From the NCBI GenBank assembly GCA_964057225.1, contig OZ059896.1:3534001-3598000 (forward strand): DNA of 64,000 nt, read 5' to 3'. The notes under the pieces were generated by a model. The model worked only from the letters and a program-made list of their open reading frames with translations, did no database searches and was not told where the DNA came from. The stretch is from Auanema rhodensis. Taxonomy: Eukaryota > Nematoda > Chromadorea > Rhabditida > Rhabditidae. Every line of letters begins with the position of its first letter. Within the stretch, counting starts at the first letter, position 1. This document shows positions 39,771-54,189 of this stretch, piece by piece. The position numbers were made by a program, and so were the translations under genes.

Positions 39771-41792
39771 TCTAATTTTGAAAACCGCATCTCTTTATCT
39801 TTCACGTGAAGCGAGTTACATACCTAGTGCACATCACGTGTACATTTAATTAGCATAAATTAAAGTTCACGTAAATTTCAAAGTCATGGTTACCATGAAC
39901 CAATATCAATAAAAATTTGTTTTTAGACTAATTTGGACATGGGGAATCTAATTTTGAAAACCGCATCTCTTTATCTTTCAAGTGAAGCGAGTTACATACC
40001 AAGTGCACATCACGTGTACATTTAATTAGCATAAATTAAAGTTCACGTAAATTTCAAATTCATGGTTACCATGAACCAATATCAATAAAAATTTGTTTTT
40101 AAACTAATATGGACATGAGGAATCTAATTTTGAAAACCGCATCTCTTTATCTTTCACGTGAAGCGAGTTACATACCTAGTGCACATCACGTGTACATTTA
40201 ATTAGCATAAATTAAAGTTCACGTAAATTTCAAATTCATGGTTACCATGAACCAATATCAATAAAAATTTGTTTTTAAACTAATATGGACATGGGGATTC
40301 TAATTTTGAAAACCGCATCTCTTTATCTTTCACGTGAAGCGAGTTACATACCTAGTGCACATCACGTGTACATTTAATTAGCATAAATTAAAGTTCACGT
40401 AAATTTCAAAGTCATGGTTACCATGAACCAATATCAATAAAAATTTGTTTTTAGACTAATTTGGACATGGGGAATCTAATTTTGAAAACCGCATCTCTTT
40501 ATCTTTCAAGTGAAGCGAGTTACATACCAAGTGCACATCACGTGTACATTTAATTAGCATAAATTAAAGTTCACGTAAATTTCAAAGTCATGGTTACCAT
40601 GAACCAATATCAATAAAAATTTGTTTTTAGGCTAATTTGGACATGGGGAATCTAATTTTGAAAACCGCATCTCTTTATCTTTCAAGTGAAGCGAGTTACA
40701 TACCAAGTGCACATCACGTGTACATATAATTAGCATAAATTAAAGTTCACGTAAAATTCAAAGTCATGGTTACCATGAACCAATATCAATAAAAATTTGT
40801 TTTTAAACTAATATGGACATGGGGAATCTAATTTTGAAAACCGCATCTCTTTATCTTTCACGTGAAGCGAGTTACATACCTAGTGCACATCACGTGTACA
40901 TTTAATTAGAATAAATTAAAGTTCACGTAAATTTCAAAGTCATGGTTACCATGAACCAATATCAATAAAAATTTGTTTTTAGACTAATTTGGACATGGGG
41001 GCTCTAATTTTGAAAACCGCATCTCTTTATCTTTCAAGTGAAGCGAGTTACATACCGAGTGCACATCACGTGTACATTTAATTAGCATAAATTAAAGTTC
41101 ACGTAAATTTCAAAGTCATGGTTACCATGCACCAATATCAATAAAAATTTGTTTTTAGACTAATTTGGACATGGGGAATCTAATTTTGAAAACCGCATCT
41201 CTTTATCTTTCAAGTGAAGCGAGTTACATACCAAGTGCACATCACGTGTACATTTAATCAGCATAAATTAAAGTTCACGTAAATTTCAAAGTCATGGTTA
41301 CCATGAACCAATATCAATAAAAAGCTGTTTTTAAACTAATATGGACATGGGGAATCTAATTTTGAAAACCGCATCTCTTTATCTTTCACGTGAAGCGAGT
41401 TACATACCTAGAGCACATCACGTGTACATTTAATTAGCATAAATTAAAGTTCGCGTAAATTTCAAAGTGATGGTTACCATGAACCAATATCAATAAAAAT
41501 TTGTTTTTAAACTAATATGGACATGGGGAATCTTATTTTGAAAACCGCATCCCTTTATCTTTCACGTGAAGCGAGTTACATACCTAGTGCACATCACGTG
41601 TACATTTAATTAGCATAAATTAAAGTTCACGTAAATTTCAAAGTCATGGTTACCATGCACCAATATCAATAAAAATTTGTTTTCAAACTAATATGGACAT
41701 GGGGATTCTAATTTTGAAAACCGCATCTCTTTATCTTTCACGTGAAGCGAGTTACATACCTAGTGCACATCACGTGTACATTTAATTAGCAT
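37523..41792. repeat. Large duplication I, left copy
   Basis: About 24 units that match 48259-52528 at an offset of exactly 10736 bp (61 units). Rare marks shared in order include gtaaAattc, aataaCaatt, aaattGgtttt, acaCtAaatt, gaGgcgag, aaaTtcatgg, ttagGcta, gtacatAtaa, attagAata, gggGCtct, ccGagtg, aatCagc, aaaGCtg, tagAgcac, ttcGcgt, gtGatgg, atctTatt and catcCct. I found three internal differences: gAgg here at 40117, and two changes private to the right copy. The left edge is set by gaGgcgag at 37521 and the right edge by atGaatt at 41793. Confidence 0.9.
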
Positions 41793-44700
41793 GAATTAAA
41801 GTTCACGTAAATTTCAAAGTCATGGTTACCATGAACCAATATCAATAAAAATTTGTTTTTAGACTAATATGGACATGGGGAATCTAATTTTGAAAACCGA
41901 ATCTCTTTATCTTTCACGTGAAGCGAGTTACATACCAAGTGCACATCACGTGTACATTTAATTAGCATAAATTAAAGTTCACGTAAATTTCAAAGTCATG
42001 GTTACCATGAACCAATATCAATAAAAATTTGTTTTTAGACTAATATGGACATGGGGAATCTAATTTTGAAAACCGCATCTCTTTATCTTTCACGTGAAGC
42101 GAGTTACATACCAAGTGCACATCACGTGTACATTTAATTAGCATAAAGTAAAGTTCACGTAAATTTCAAAGTCATGGTTACCATGCACCAATATCAATAA
42201 AAATATGTTTTTAGACTAATATGGACATGGGGAATCTAATTTTGAAAACCGCATCTCTTTATCTTTCACGTGAAGCGAGTTACATACCAAGTGCACATCA
42301 CGTGTACATTTAATTAGCATAAATTAAAGTTCACGTAAATTTCAAAGTCATGGTTACCATGAACCAATATCAATAAAAATTTGTTTTTAGACTAATATGG
42401 ACATGGGGAATCTAATTTTGAAAATCGCATCTCTTTATCTTTCACGTGAAGCGAGTTACATACCAAGTGCACATCACGTGTACATTTAATTAGCATAAAT
42501 TAAAGTTCACGTAAATTTCAAAGTCATGGTTACCATGAACCAATATCAATAAAAATATGTTTTTAGACTAATATGGACATGGGGAATCTAATTTTGAAAA
42601 CCGCATCTCTTTATCTTTCACGTGAAGCGAGTTACATACCAAGTGCACATCACGTGTACATTTAATTAGCATAAATTAAAGTTCACGTAAATTTCAAAGT
42701 CATGGTTACCATGAACCAATATCAATAAAAATATGTTTTTAGACTAATATGGACATGGGGAATCTAATTTTGAAAACCGCATCTCTTTATCTTTCACGTG
42801 AAGCGAGTTACATACCAAGTGCACATCACGTGTACATTTAATTAGCATAAATTAAAGTTCACGTAAATTTCAAAGTCATGGTTACCATGAACCAATATCA
42901 ATAAAAATTTGTTTTTAGACTAATATGGACATGGGGAATCTAATTTTGAAAACCGAATCTCTTTATCTTTCACGTGAAGCGAGTTACATACCAAGTGCAC
43001 ATCACGTGTACACTTAATTAGCATAAATTAAAGTTCACGTAAATTTCAAAGTCATGGTTACCATGCACCAATATCAATAAAAATTTGTTTTTAGACTAAT
43101 ATGGACATGGGGAATCTAATTTTGAAAACCGCATCTCTTTATCTTTCACGTGAAGCGAGTTACATACCAAGTGCACATCACGTGTACATTTAATTAGCAT
43201 AAATTAAAGTTCACGTAAATTTCAAAGTCATGGTTACCATGCACCAATATCAATAAAAATTTGTTTTTAGACTAATATGGACATGGGGAATCTAATTTTG
43301 AAAACCGCATCTCTTTATCTTTCACGTGAAGCGAGTTACATACCAAGTGCACATCACGTGTACATTTAATTAGCATAAATTAAAGTTCACGTAAATTTCA
43401 AAGTCATGGTTACCATGCACCAATATCAATAAAAATTTGTTTTTAGACTAATATGGACATGGGGAATCTAATTTTGAAAACCGCATCTCTTTATCTTTCA
43501 CGTGAAGCGAGTTACATACCAAGTGCACATCACGTGTACATTTAATTAGCATAAAGTAAAGTTCACGTAAATTTCAAAGTCATGGTTACCATGAACCAAT
43601 ATCAATAAAAATTTGTTTTTAGACTAATATGGACATGGGGAATCTAATTTTGAAAACCGCATCTCTTTATCTTTCACGTGAAGCGAGTTACATACCAAGT
43701 GCACATCACGTGTACATTTAATTAGCATAAATTAAAGTTCACGTAAATTTCAAAGTCATGGTTACCATGCACCAATATTAATAAAAATTTGTTTTTAGAC
43801 TAATATGGACATGGGGAATCTAATTTTGAAAACCGCATCTCTTTATCTTTCACGTGAAGCGTGTTACATACCAAGTGCACATCACGTGTACATTTAATTA
43901 GCATAAATTAAAGTTCACGTAAATTTCAAAGTCATGGTTACCATGCACCAATATCAATAAAAATTTGTTTTTAGACTAATATGGACATGGGGAATCTAAT
44001 TTTGAAAACCGCATCTCTTTATCTTTCAAGTGAAGCGAGTTACATACCAAGTGCACATCACGTGTACATTTAATTAGCATAAATTAAAGTTCACGTAAAT
44101 TTCAAAGTCATGGTTACCATGCACCAATATCAATAAAAATTTGTTTTTAGACTAATATGAACATGGGGAATCTAATTTTGGAAACCGCATCTCTTTATCT
44201 TTCACGTGAAGCGAGTTACATACCAAGTGCACATAACGTGTACATTTAATTAGCATAAATTAAAGTTCACGTAAATTTCAAAGTCATGGTTACCATGAAC
44301 CAATATCAATAAAAATTTGTTTTCAGACTAATTTGGACATGGGGAATCTAATTTTGAAAACCGCATCTCTTTATCTTTCAAGTGAAGCGAGTTACATACC
44401 AAGTGCACATCACGTGTACATTTAATTAGCATAAATTAAAGTTCACGTAAATTTCAAAGTCATGGTTACCATGCACCAATATTAATAAAAATTTGTTTTT
44501 AGACTAATATGGACATGAGGAATCTAATTTTGAAAATCGCATCTCTTTATCTTTCACGTGAAGCGAGTTACATACCAAGTGCACATCACGTGTACATTTA
44601 ATTAGCATAAATTAAAGTTCACGTAAATTTCAAAGTCATGGTTACCATGCACCAATATTAATAAAAATTTGTTTTTAGACTAATATGGACATGGGGAATC

Positions 44701-47700
44701 TAATTTTGAAAACCGCATCTCTTTATCTTTCACGTGAAGCGAGTTACATACCAAGTGCACATCACGTGTACATTTAATTAGCATAAATTAAAGTTCACGT
44801 AAATTTCAAAGTCATGGTTACCATGAACCAATATCAATAAAAATTTGTTTTTAGACTAATATGGACATGGGGAATCTAATTTTGAAAACCGCATCTCTTT
44901 ATCTTTCAAGTGAAGCGAGTTACATACCAAGTGCACATCACGTGTACATTTAATTAGCATAAATTAAAGTTCACGTAAATTTCAAAGTCATGGTTACCAT
45001 GCACCAATATCAATAAAAATTTGTTTTTAGACTAATATGGACATGGGGAATCTAATTTTGAAAATCGCATCTCTTTATCTTTCACGTGAAGCGAGTTACA
45101 TACCAAGTGCACATCACGTGTACATTTAATTAGCATAAATTAAAGTTCACGTAAATTTCAAAGTCATGGTTACCATGAACCAATATCAATAAAAATTTGT
45201 TTTTAGACTAATATGGACATGGGGAATCTAATTTTGAAAACCGCATCTCTTTATCTTTCAAGTGAAGCGAGTTACATACCAAGTGCACATCACGTGTACA
45301 TTTAATTAGCATAAATTAAAGTTCACGTAAATTTCAAAGTCATGGTTACCATGCACCAATATTAATAAAAATTTGTTTTTAGACTAATATGGACATGAGG
45401 AATCTAATTTTGAAAATCGCATCTCTTTATCTTTCACGTGAAGCGAGTTACATACCAAGTGCACATCACGTGTACATTTAATTAGCATAAATTAAAGTTC
45501 ACGTAAATTTCAAAGTCATGGTTACCATGCACCAATATTAATAAAAATTTGTTTTTAGACTAATATGGACATGGGGAATCTAATTTTGAAAACCGCATCT
45601 CTTTATCTTTCACGTGAAGCGAGTTACATACCAAGTGCACATCACGTGTACATTTAATTAGCATAAATTAAAGTTCACGTAAATTTCAAAGTCATGGTTA
45701 CCATGAACCAATATCAATAAAAATTTGTTTTTAGACTAATATGGACATGGGGAATCTAATTTTGAAAACCGCATCTCTTTATCTTTCAAGTGAAGCGAGT
45801 TACATACCAAGTGCACATCACGTGTACATTTAATTAGCATAAATTAAAGTTCACGTAAATTTCAAAGTCATGGTTACCATGCACCAATATCAATAAAAAT
45901 TTGTTTTTAGACTAATATGGACATGGGGAATCTAATTTTGAAAACCGCATCTCTTTATCTTTCACGTGAAGCGAGTTACATACCAAGTGCACATCACGTG
46001 TACATTTAATTAGCATAAATTAAAGTTCACGTAAATTTCAAAGTCATGGTTACCATGCACCAATATTAATAAAAATTTGTTTTTAGACTAATATGGACAT
46101 GGGGAATTTAATTTTGAAAACCGCATCTCTTTATCTTTCAAGTGAAGCGAGTTACATACCAAGTGCACATCACGTGTACATTTAATTAGCATAAATTAAA
46201 GTTCACGTAAATTTCAAAGTCATGGTTACCATGCACCAATATTAATAAAAATTTGTTTTTAGACTAATATGGACATGAGGAATCTAATTTTGAAAATCGC
46301 ATCTCTTTATCTTTCACGTGAAGCGAGTTACATACCAAGTGCACATCACGTGTACATTTAATTAGCATAAATTAAAGTTCACGTAAATTTCAAAGTCATG
46401 GTTACCATGCACCAATATTAATAAAAATTTGTTTTTAGACTAATATGGACATGGGGAATCTAATTTTGAAAACCGCATCTCTTTATCTTTCACGTGAAGC
46501 GAGTTACATACCAAGTGCACATCACGTGTACATTTAATTAGCATAAATTAAAGTTCACGTAAATTTCAAAGTCATGGTTACCATGCACCAATATTAATAA
46601 AAATTTGTTTTTAGACTAATTTGGACATGAGGAATCTAATTTTGAAAATCGCATCTCTTTAGCTTTCACGTGAAGCGAGTTACATACCAAGTGCACATCA
46701 CGTGTACATTTAATTAGCATAAATTAAAGTTCACGTAAATTTCAAAGTCATGGTTACCATGCACCAATATTAATAAAAATTTGTTTTTAGACTAATATGG
46801 ACATGAGGAATCTAATTTTGAAAATCGCATCTCTTTATCTTTCACGTGAAGCGAGTTACATACCAAGTGCACATCACGTGTACATTTAATTAGCATAAAT
46901 TAAAGTTCACGTAAATTTCAAAGTCATGGTTACCATGCACCAATATTAATAAAAATTTGTTTTTAGACTAATATGGACATGGGGAATCTAATTTTGAAAA
47001 CCGCATCTCTTTATCTTTCACGTGAAGCGAGTTACATACCAAGTGCACATCACGTGTACATTTAATTAGCATAAATTAAAGTTCACGTAAATTTCAAAGT
47101 CATGGTTACCATGAACCAATATCAATAAAAATTTGTTTTTAGACTAATATGGACATGGGGAATCTAATTTTGAAAACCGCATCTCTTTATCTTTCAAGTG
47201 AAGCGAGTTACATACCAAGTGCACATCACGTGTACATTTAATTAGCATAAATTAAAGTTCACGTAAATTTCAAAGTCATGGTTACCATGCACCAATATCA
47301 ATAAAAATTTGTTTTTAGACTAATATGGACATGGGGAATCTAATTTTGAAAACCGCATCTCTTTATCTTTCACGTGAAGCGAGTTACATACCAAGTGCAC
47401 ATCACGTGTACATTTAATTAGCATAAATTAAAGTTCACGTAAATTTCAAAGTCATGGTTACCATGCACCAATATCAATAAAAATTTGTTTTTAGACTAAT
47501 ATGGACATGGGGAATCTAATTTTGAAAACCGCATCTCTTTATCTTTCACGTGAAGCGAGTTACATACCAAGTGCACATCACGTGTACACTTAATTAGCAT
47601 AAATTAAAGTTCACGTAAATTTCAAAGTCATGGTTACCATGCACCAATATCAATAAAAATTTGTTTTTAGACTAATATGAACATGGGAAATCTAATTTTG

Positions 47701-48520
47701 AAAACCGCATCTCTTTATCTTTCAAGTGAAGCGAGTTACATACCAAGTGCACATCACGTGTACATTTAATTAGCATAAATTAAAGTTCACGTAAATTTCA
47801 AAGTCATGGTTACCATGAACCAATATCAATAAAAATTTGTTTTCAGACTAATTTGGACATGGGGAATCTAATTTTGAAAACCGCATCTCTTTATCTTTCA
47901 AGTGAAGCGAGTTACATACCAAGTGCACATCACGTGTACATTTAATTAGCATAAATTAAAGTTCACGTAAATTTCAAAGTCATGGTTACCATGCACCAAT
48001 ATTAATAAAAATTTGTTTTTAGACTAATATGGACATGAGGAATCTAATTTTGAAAATCGCATCTCTTTATCTTTCACGTGAAGCGAGTTACATACCAAGT
48101 GCACATCACGTGTACATTTAATTAGCATAAATTAAAGTTCACGTAAATTTCAAAGTCATGGTTACCATGCACCAATATTAATAAAAATTTGTTTTTAGAC
48201 TAATATGGACATGGGGAATCTAATTTTGAAAACCGCATCTCTTTATCTTTCACGTGAAGCGAGTTACATACCAAGTGCACATCACGTGTACATTTAATTA
48301 GCATAAATTAAAGTTCACGTAAATTTCAAAGTCATGGTTACCATGAACCAATATCAATAAAAATTTGTTTTTAGACTAATATGGACATGGGGAATCTAAT
48401 TTTGAAAACCGCATCTCTTTATCTTTCAAGTGAAGCGAGTTACATACCAAGTGCACATCACGTGTACATTTAATTAGCATAAATTAAAGTTCACGTAAAT
48501 TTCAAAGTCATGGTTACCAT
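41694..48520. repeat. Domain C1, left copy of large duplication II
   Basis: C-type units marked by aaaaTcgc (first near 42424), gAggaatc, atatTaat and frequent tgcacca. It matches 54190-62600. The offset is 71 units (12496 bp) at 41791, 43861, 44231 and 44321, 79 units (13904 bp) at 46661, and 80 units (14080 bp) at 47671 and 47841. Between 42541 and 43550 the offset is briefly 70 units, because a unit with aaaTatg is doubled here and another unit is doubled in the right copy. The last part (48259-48520) is also the start of large duplication I, as expected if B and C were duplicated together. Confidence 0.8.
44334..46580. repeat. 5-unit higher-order repeat in domain C1
   Basis: The unit with atatTaat, gAggaatc and aaaaTcgc recurs at 44517, 45397 and 46277, each 880 bp (5 units) apart. 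Differences between copies include aaaaTcgc at 45064 against aaaaCcgc at 45944, and tgaacca against tgcacca near 45177 and 46057. The equivalent region of the right copy has gAgg units at 57013, 57893, 59301 and 60181 (5, 8 and 5 units apart), so it gained further units after duplication. Confidence 0.75.
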
Positions 48521-51500
48521 GAACCAATATCAATAAAAATTTGTTTTTAAACTAATATGGACATGGGGATTCTAATTTTGAAAACCGCATCTCTTTATCT
48601 TTCACGTGAAGCGAGTTACATATAAAGTGCACATCACGTGTACATTTAATTAGCATAAATTAAAGTTCACGTAAATTTCAAAGTCATGGTTACCATGCAC
48701 CAATATTAATAAAAATTTGTTTTTAGACTAATATGGACATGGGGAATCTAATTTTGAAAACCGCATCTCTTTATCTTTCAAGTGAAGCGAGTTACATACC
48801 AAGTGCACATCACGTGTACACTTAATTAGCATAAATTAAAGTTCACGTAAATTTCAAAGTCATGGTTACCATGCACCAATATCAATGAAAATTTGTTTTT
48901 GGACTAATATGGACATGGGGAATCTAATTTTGAAAACCGCATCTCTTTATCTTTCAAGTGAAGCGAGTTACATACCAAGTGCACATCACGTGTACATTTA
49001 ATTAGCATAAATTAAAGTTCACGTAAATTTCAAAGTCATGGTTACCATGAACCAATATCAATAAAAATTTGTTTTTAAACTAATATGGACATGGGGATTC
49101 TAATTTTGAAAACCGCATCTCTTTATCTTTCACGTGAAGCGAGTTACATATAAAGTGCACATCACGTGTACATTTAATTAGCATAAATTAAAGTTCACGT
49201 AAAATTCAAAGTCATGGTTACCATGAACCAATATCAATAAAAATTTGTTTTTAAACTAATATGGACATGGGGAATCTAATTTTGAAAACCGCATCTCTTT
49301 ATCTTTCACGTGAAGCGAGTTACATACCTAGTGCACATCACGTGTACATTTAATTAGCATAAATTAAAGTTCACGTAAATTTCAAAGTCATGGTTACCAT
49401 GAACCAATATCAATAACAATTTGTTTTTAGACTAATATGGACATGGGGAATCTAATTTTGAAAACCGCATCTCTTTATCTTTCACGTGAAGCGAGTTACA
49501 TATAAAGTGCACATCACGTGTACATTTAATTAGCATAAATTAAAGTTCACGTAAATTTCAAAGTCATGGTTACCATGCACCAATATTAATAAAAATTGGT
49601 TTTTAGACTAATATGGACATGGGGAATCTAATTTTGAAAACTGCATCTCTTTATCTTTCACGTGAAGCGAGTTACATACCAAGTGCACATCACGTGTACA
49701 CTTAATTAGCATAAATTAAAGTTCACGTTAATTTCAAAGTCATGGTTACCATGAACCAATATCAATAAAAATTTGTTTTTAGACTAATATGGACATGGGG
49801 AATCTAATTTTGAAAACCGCATCTCTTTATCTTTCACGTGAAGCGAGTTACATATAAAGTGCACATCACGTGTACATTTAATTAGCATAAATTAAAGTTC
49901 ACGTAAATTTCAAAGTCATGGTTACCATGCACCAATATTAATAAAAATTTGTTTTTAGACTAATATGGACATGGGGAATCTAATTTTGAAAACCGCATCT
50001 CTTTATCTTTCACGTGAAGCGAGTTACATACCAAGTGCACATCACGTGTACACTAAATTAGCATAAATTAAAGTTCACGTTAATTTCAAAGTCATGGTTA
50101 CCATGCACCAATATCAATAAAAATTTGTTTTTAGACTAATTTGGACATGGGGAATCTAATTTTGAAAACCGCATCTCTTTATCTTTCACGTGAGGCGAGT
50201 TACATACCAAGTGCACATCACGTGTACATTTAATTAGCATAAATTAAAGTTCACGTAAATTTCAAAGTCATGGTTACCATGAACCAATATCAATAAAAAT
50301 TTGTTTTTAGACTAATATGGACATGGGGAATCTAATTTTGAAAACCGCATCTCTTTATCTTTCAAGTGAAGCGAGTTACATACCAAGTGCACATCACGTG
50401 TACATTTAATTAGCATAAATTAAAGTTCACGTAAATTTCAAATTCATGGTTACCATGAACCAATATCAATAAAAATTTGTTTTTAAACTAATATGGACAT
50501 GGGGATTCTAATTTTGAAAACCGCATCTCTTTATCTTTCACGTGAAGCGAGTTACATACCTAGTGCACATCACGTGTACATTTAATTAGCATAAATTAAA
50601 GTTCACGTAAATTTCAAAGTCATGGTTACCATGAACCAATATCAATAAAAATTTGTTTTTAGACTAATTTGGACATGGGGAATCTAATTTTGAAAACCGC
50701 ATCTCTTTATCTTTCAAGTGAAGCGAGTTACATACCAAGTGCACATCACGTGTACATTTAATTAGCATAAATTAAAGTTCACGTAAATTTCAAATTCATG
50801 GTTACCATGAACCAATATCAATAAAAATTTGTTTTTAAACTAATATGGACATGGGGAATCTAATTTTGAAAACCGCATCTCTTTATCTTTCACGTGAAGC
50901 GAGTTACATACCTAGTGCACATCACGTGTACATTTAATTAGCATAAATTAAAGTTCACGTAAATTTCAAATTCATGGTTACCATGAACCAATATCAATAA
51001 AAATTTGTTTTTAAACTAATATGGACATGGGGATTCTAATTTTGAAAACCGCATCTCTTTATCTTTCACGTGAAGCGAGTTACATACCTAGTGCACATCA
51101 CGTGTACATTTAATTAGCATAAATTAAAGTTCACGTAAATTTCAAAGTCATGGTTACCATGAACCAATATCAATAAAAATTTGTTTTTAGACTAATTTGG
51201 ACATGGGGAATCTAATTTTGAAAACCGCATCTCTTTATCTTTCAAGTTAAGCGAGTTACATACCAAGTGCACATCACGTGTACATTTAATTAGCATAAAT
51301 TAAAGTTCACGTAAATTTCAAAGTCATGGTTACCATGAACCAATATCAATAAAAATTTGTTTTTAGGCTAATTTGGACATGGGGAATCTAATTTTGAAAA
51401 CCTCATCTCTTTATCTTTCAAGTGAAGCGAGTTACATACCAAGTGCACATCACGTGTACATATAATTAGCATAAATTAAAGTTCACGTAAAATTCAAAGT

Positions 51501-52528
51501 CATGGTTACCATGAACCAATATCAATAAAAATTTGTTTTTAAACTAATATGGACATGGGGAATCTAATTTTGAAAACCGCATCTCTTTATCTTTCACGTG
51601 AAGCGAGTTACATACCTAGTGCACATCACGTGTACATTTAATTAGAATAAATTAAAGTTCACGTAAATTTCAAAGTCATGGTTACCATGAACCAATATCA
51701 ATAAAAATTTGTTTTTAGACTAATTTGGACATGGGGGCTCTAATTTTGAAAACCGCATCTCTTTATCTTTCAAGTGAAGCGAGTTACATACCGAGTGCAC
51801 ATCACGTGTACATTTAATTAGCATAAATTAAAGTTCACGTAAATTTCAAAGTCATGGTTACCATGCACCAATATCAATAAAAATTTGTTTTTAGACTAAT
51901 TTGGACATGGGGAATCTAATTTTGAAAACCGCATCTCTTTATCTTTCAAGTGAAGCGAGTTACATACCAAGTGCACATCACGTGTACATTTAATCAGCAT
52001 AAATTAAAGTTCACGTAAATTTCAAAGTCATGGTTACCATGAACCAATATCAATAAAAAGCTGTTTTTAAACTAATATGGACATGGGGAATCTAATTTTG
52101 AAAACCGCATCTCTTTATCTTTCACGTGAAGCGAGTTACATACCTAGAGCACATCACGTGTACATTTAATTAGCATAAATTAAAGTTCGCGTAAATTTCA
52201 AAGTGATGGTTACCATGAACCAATATCAATAAAAATTTGTTTTTAAACTAATATGGACATGGGGAATCTTATTTTGAAAACCGCATCCCTTTATCTTTCA
52301 CGTGAAGCGAGTTACATACCTAGTGCACATCACGTGTACATTTAATTAGCATAAATTAAAGTTCACGTAAATTTCAAAGTCATGGTTACCATGCACCAAT
52401 ATCAATAAAAATTTGTTTTCAAACTAATATGGACATGGGGATTCTAATTTTGAAAACCGCATCTCTTTATCTTTCACGTGAAGCGAGTTACATACCTAGT
52501 GCACATCACGTGTACATTTAATTAGCAT
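48259..52528. repeat. Large duplication I, right copy
   Basis: Copy of 37523-41792 shifted by 61 units. Private changes are caagtTaag near 51248 and aaaaccTcat near 51403. B-type units sit here between two blocks of C-type units, which is why this stretch looks foreign to its neighbours. At most a few differences in about 4.3 kb means that the event is very recent compared with the general divergence between units. Confidence 0.9.
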
Positions 52529-54189
52529 AAATTAAAGTTCACGTAAATTTCAAAGTCATGGTTACCATGAACCAATATCAATAAAAATTTGTTTTTAGAC
52601 TAATTTGGACATGGGGAATCTAATTTTGAAAACCGCATCTCTTTATCTTTCACGTGAAGCGAGTTACATATAAAGTGCACATCACGTGTACATTTAATTA
52701 GCATAAATTAAAGTTCACGTAAATTTCAAAGTCATGGTTACCATGCACCAATATTAATAAAAATTTGTTTTTAGACTAATTTGGACATGGGGAATCTAAT
52801 TTTGAAAACCGCATCTCTTTATCTTTCACGTGAAGCGAGTTACATACCAAGTGCACATCACGTGTACATTTAATTAGCATAAATTAAAGTTCACGTAAAT
52901 TTCAAAGTCATGGTTACCATGAACCAATATCAATAAAAATTTGTTTTTAGACTAATATGGACATGGGGAATCTAATTTTGAAAACCGAATCTCTTTATCT
53001 TTCACGTGAAGCGAGTTACATACCTAGAGCACATCACGTGTACATTTAATTAGCATAAATTAAAGTTCACGTAAATTTCAAAGTCATGGTTACCATGCAC
53101 CAATATTAATAAAAATTTGTTTTTAGACTAATTTGGACATGGGGAATCTAATTTTGAAAACCGCATCTCTTTATCTTTCACGTGAAGCGAGTTACATACC
53201 AAGTGCACATCACGTGTACATTTAATTAGCATAAATTAAAGTTCACGTAAATTTCAAAGTCATGGTTACCATGAACCAATATCAATAAAAATTTGTTTTT
53301 AGACTAATATGGACATGGGGAATCTAATTTTGAAAACCGAATCTCTTTATCTTTCACGTGAAGCGAGTTACATACCTAGAGCACATCACGTGTACACTTA
53401 ATTAGCATAAATTAAAGTTCACGTAAATTTCAAAGTCATGGTTACCATGCACCAATATTAATAAAAATTTGTTTTTAGACTAATTTGGACATGGGGATTC
53501 TAATTTTGAAAACCGCATCTCTTTATCTTTCACGTGAAGCGAGTTACATACCAAGTGCACATCACGTGTACATTTAATTAGCATAAATTAAAGTTCACGT
53601 AAATTTCAAAGTCATGGTTACCATGAACCAATATCAATAAAAATTTGTTTTTAGACTAATATGGACATGGGGAATCTAATTTTGAAAACCGCATCTCTTT
53701 ATCTTTCACGTGAAGCGAGTTACATATAAAGTGCACATCACGTGTACATTTAATTAGCATAAATTAAAGTTCACGTAAATTTCAAAGTCATGGTTACCAT
53801 GCACCAATATTAATAAAAATTTGTTTTTAGACTAATTTGGACATGGGGAATCTAATTTTGAAAACCGCATCTCTTTATCTTTCACGTGAAGCGAGTTACA
53901 TACCAAGTGCACATCACGTGTACATTTAATTAGCATAAATTAAAGTTCACGTAAATTTCAAAGTCATGGTTACCATGAACCAATATCAATAAAAATTTGT
54001 TTTTAGACTAATATGGACATGGGGAATCTAATTTTGAAAACCGAATCTCTTTATCTTTCACGTGAAGCGAGTTACATACCTAGAGCACATCACGTGTACA
54101 CTTAATTAGCATAAATTAAAGTTCACGTAAATTTCAAAGTCATGGTTACCATGCACCAATATTAATAAAAATTTGTTTTTAGACTAATT
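52529..54189. repeat. Locally amplified block between duplications
   Basis: About 9.4 units with no counterpart at the matching B/C junction near 41.7 kb. Units with accGAatctc followed by cctagAgcac recur at 52987, 53339 and 54043 (2 and then 4 units apart), alternating with tataaag units and with atatTaat units carrying aatTtgg. The block accounts for most of the step from a 61-unit to a 71-unit offset between the two duplicated halves. Confidence 0.7.

Larger units (their letters stand above)
6619..41693. repeat. Domain B of the array
   Basis: About 199 units marked by variants rare or absent on the left: CAAGTG at p30, taaac instead of tagac at p151, tgaacca at p123, ccTagtg at p50 (first near 9376), the tataaag form at p48-49 (first near 9549), aatTtgg at p158 and ggggaTtc at p171. 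The variants occur in fixed combinations that recur as multi-unit blocks of 4, 5, 6, 11 and 14 units, annotated separately. The left boundary is where aaaCtc disappears; the right boundary is the start of the C1 segment. Confidence 0.75.

Noticed and set aside
48259-52528. A foreign insertion between C-type blocks
   Set aside because: It stands out from its neighbours but is a 61-unit-shifted copy of 37523-41792, so it is satellite duplication and not foreign DNA.
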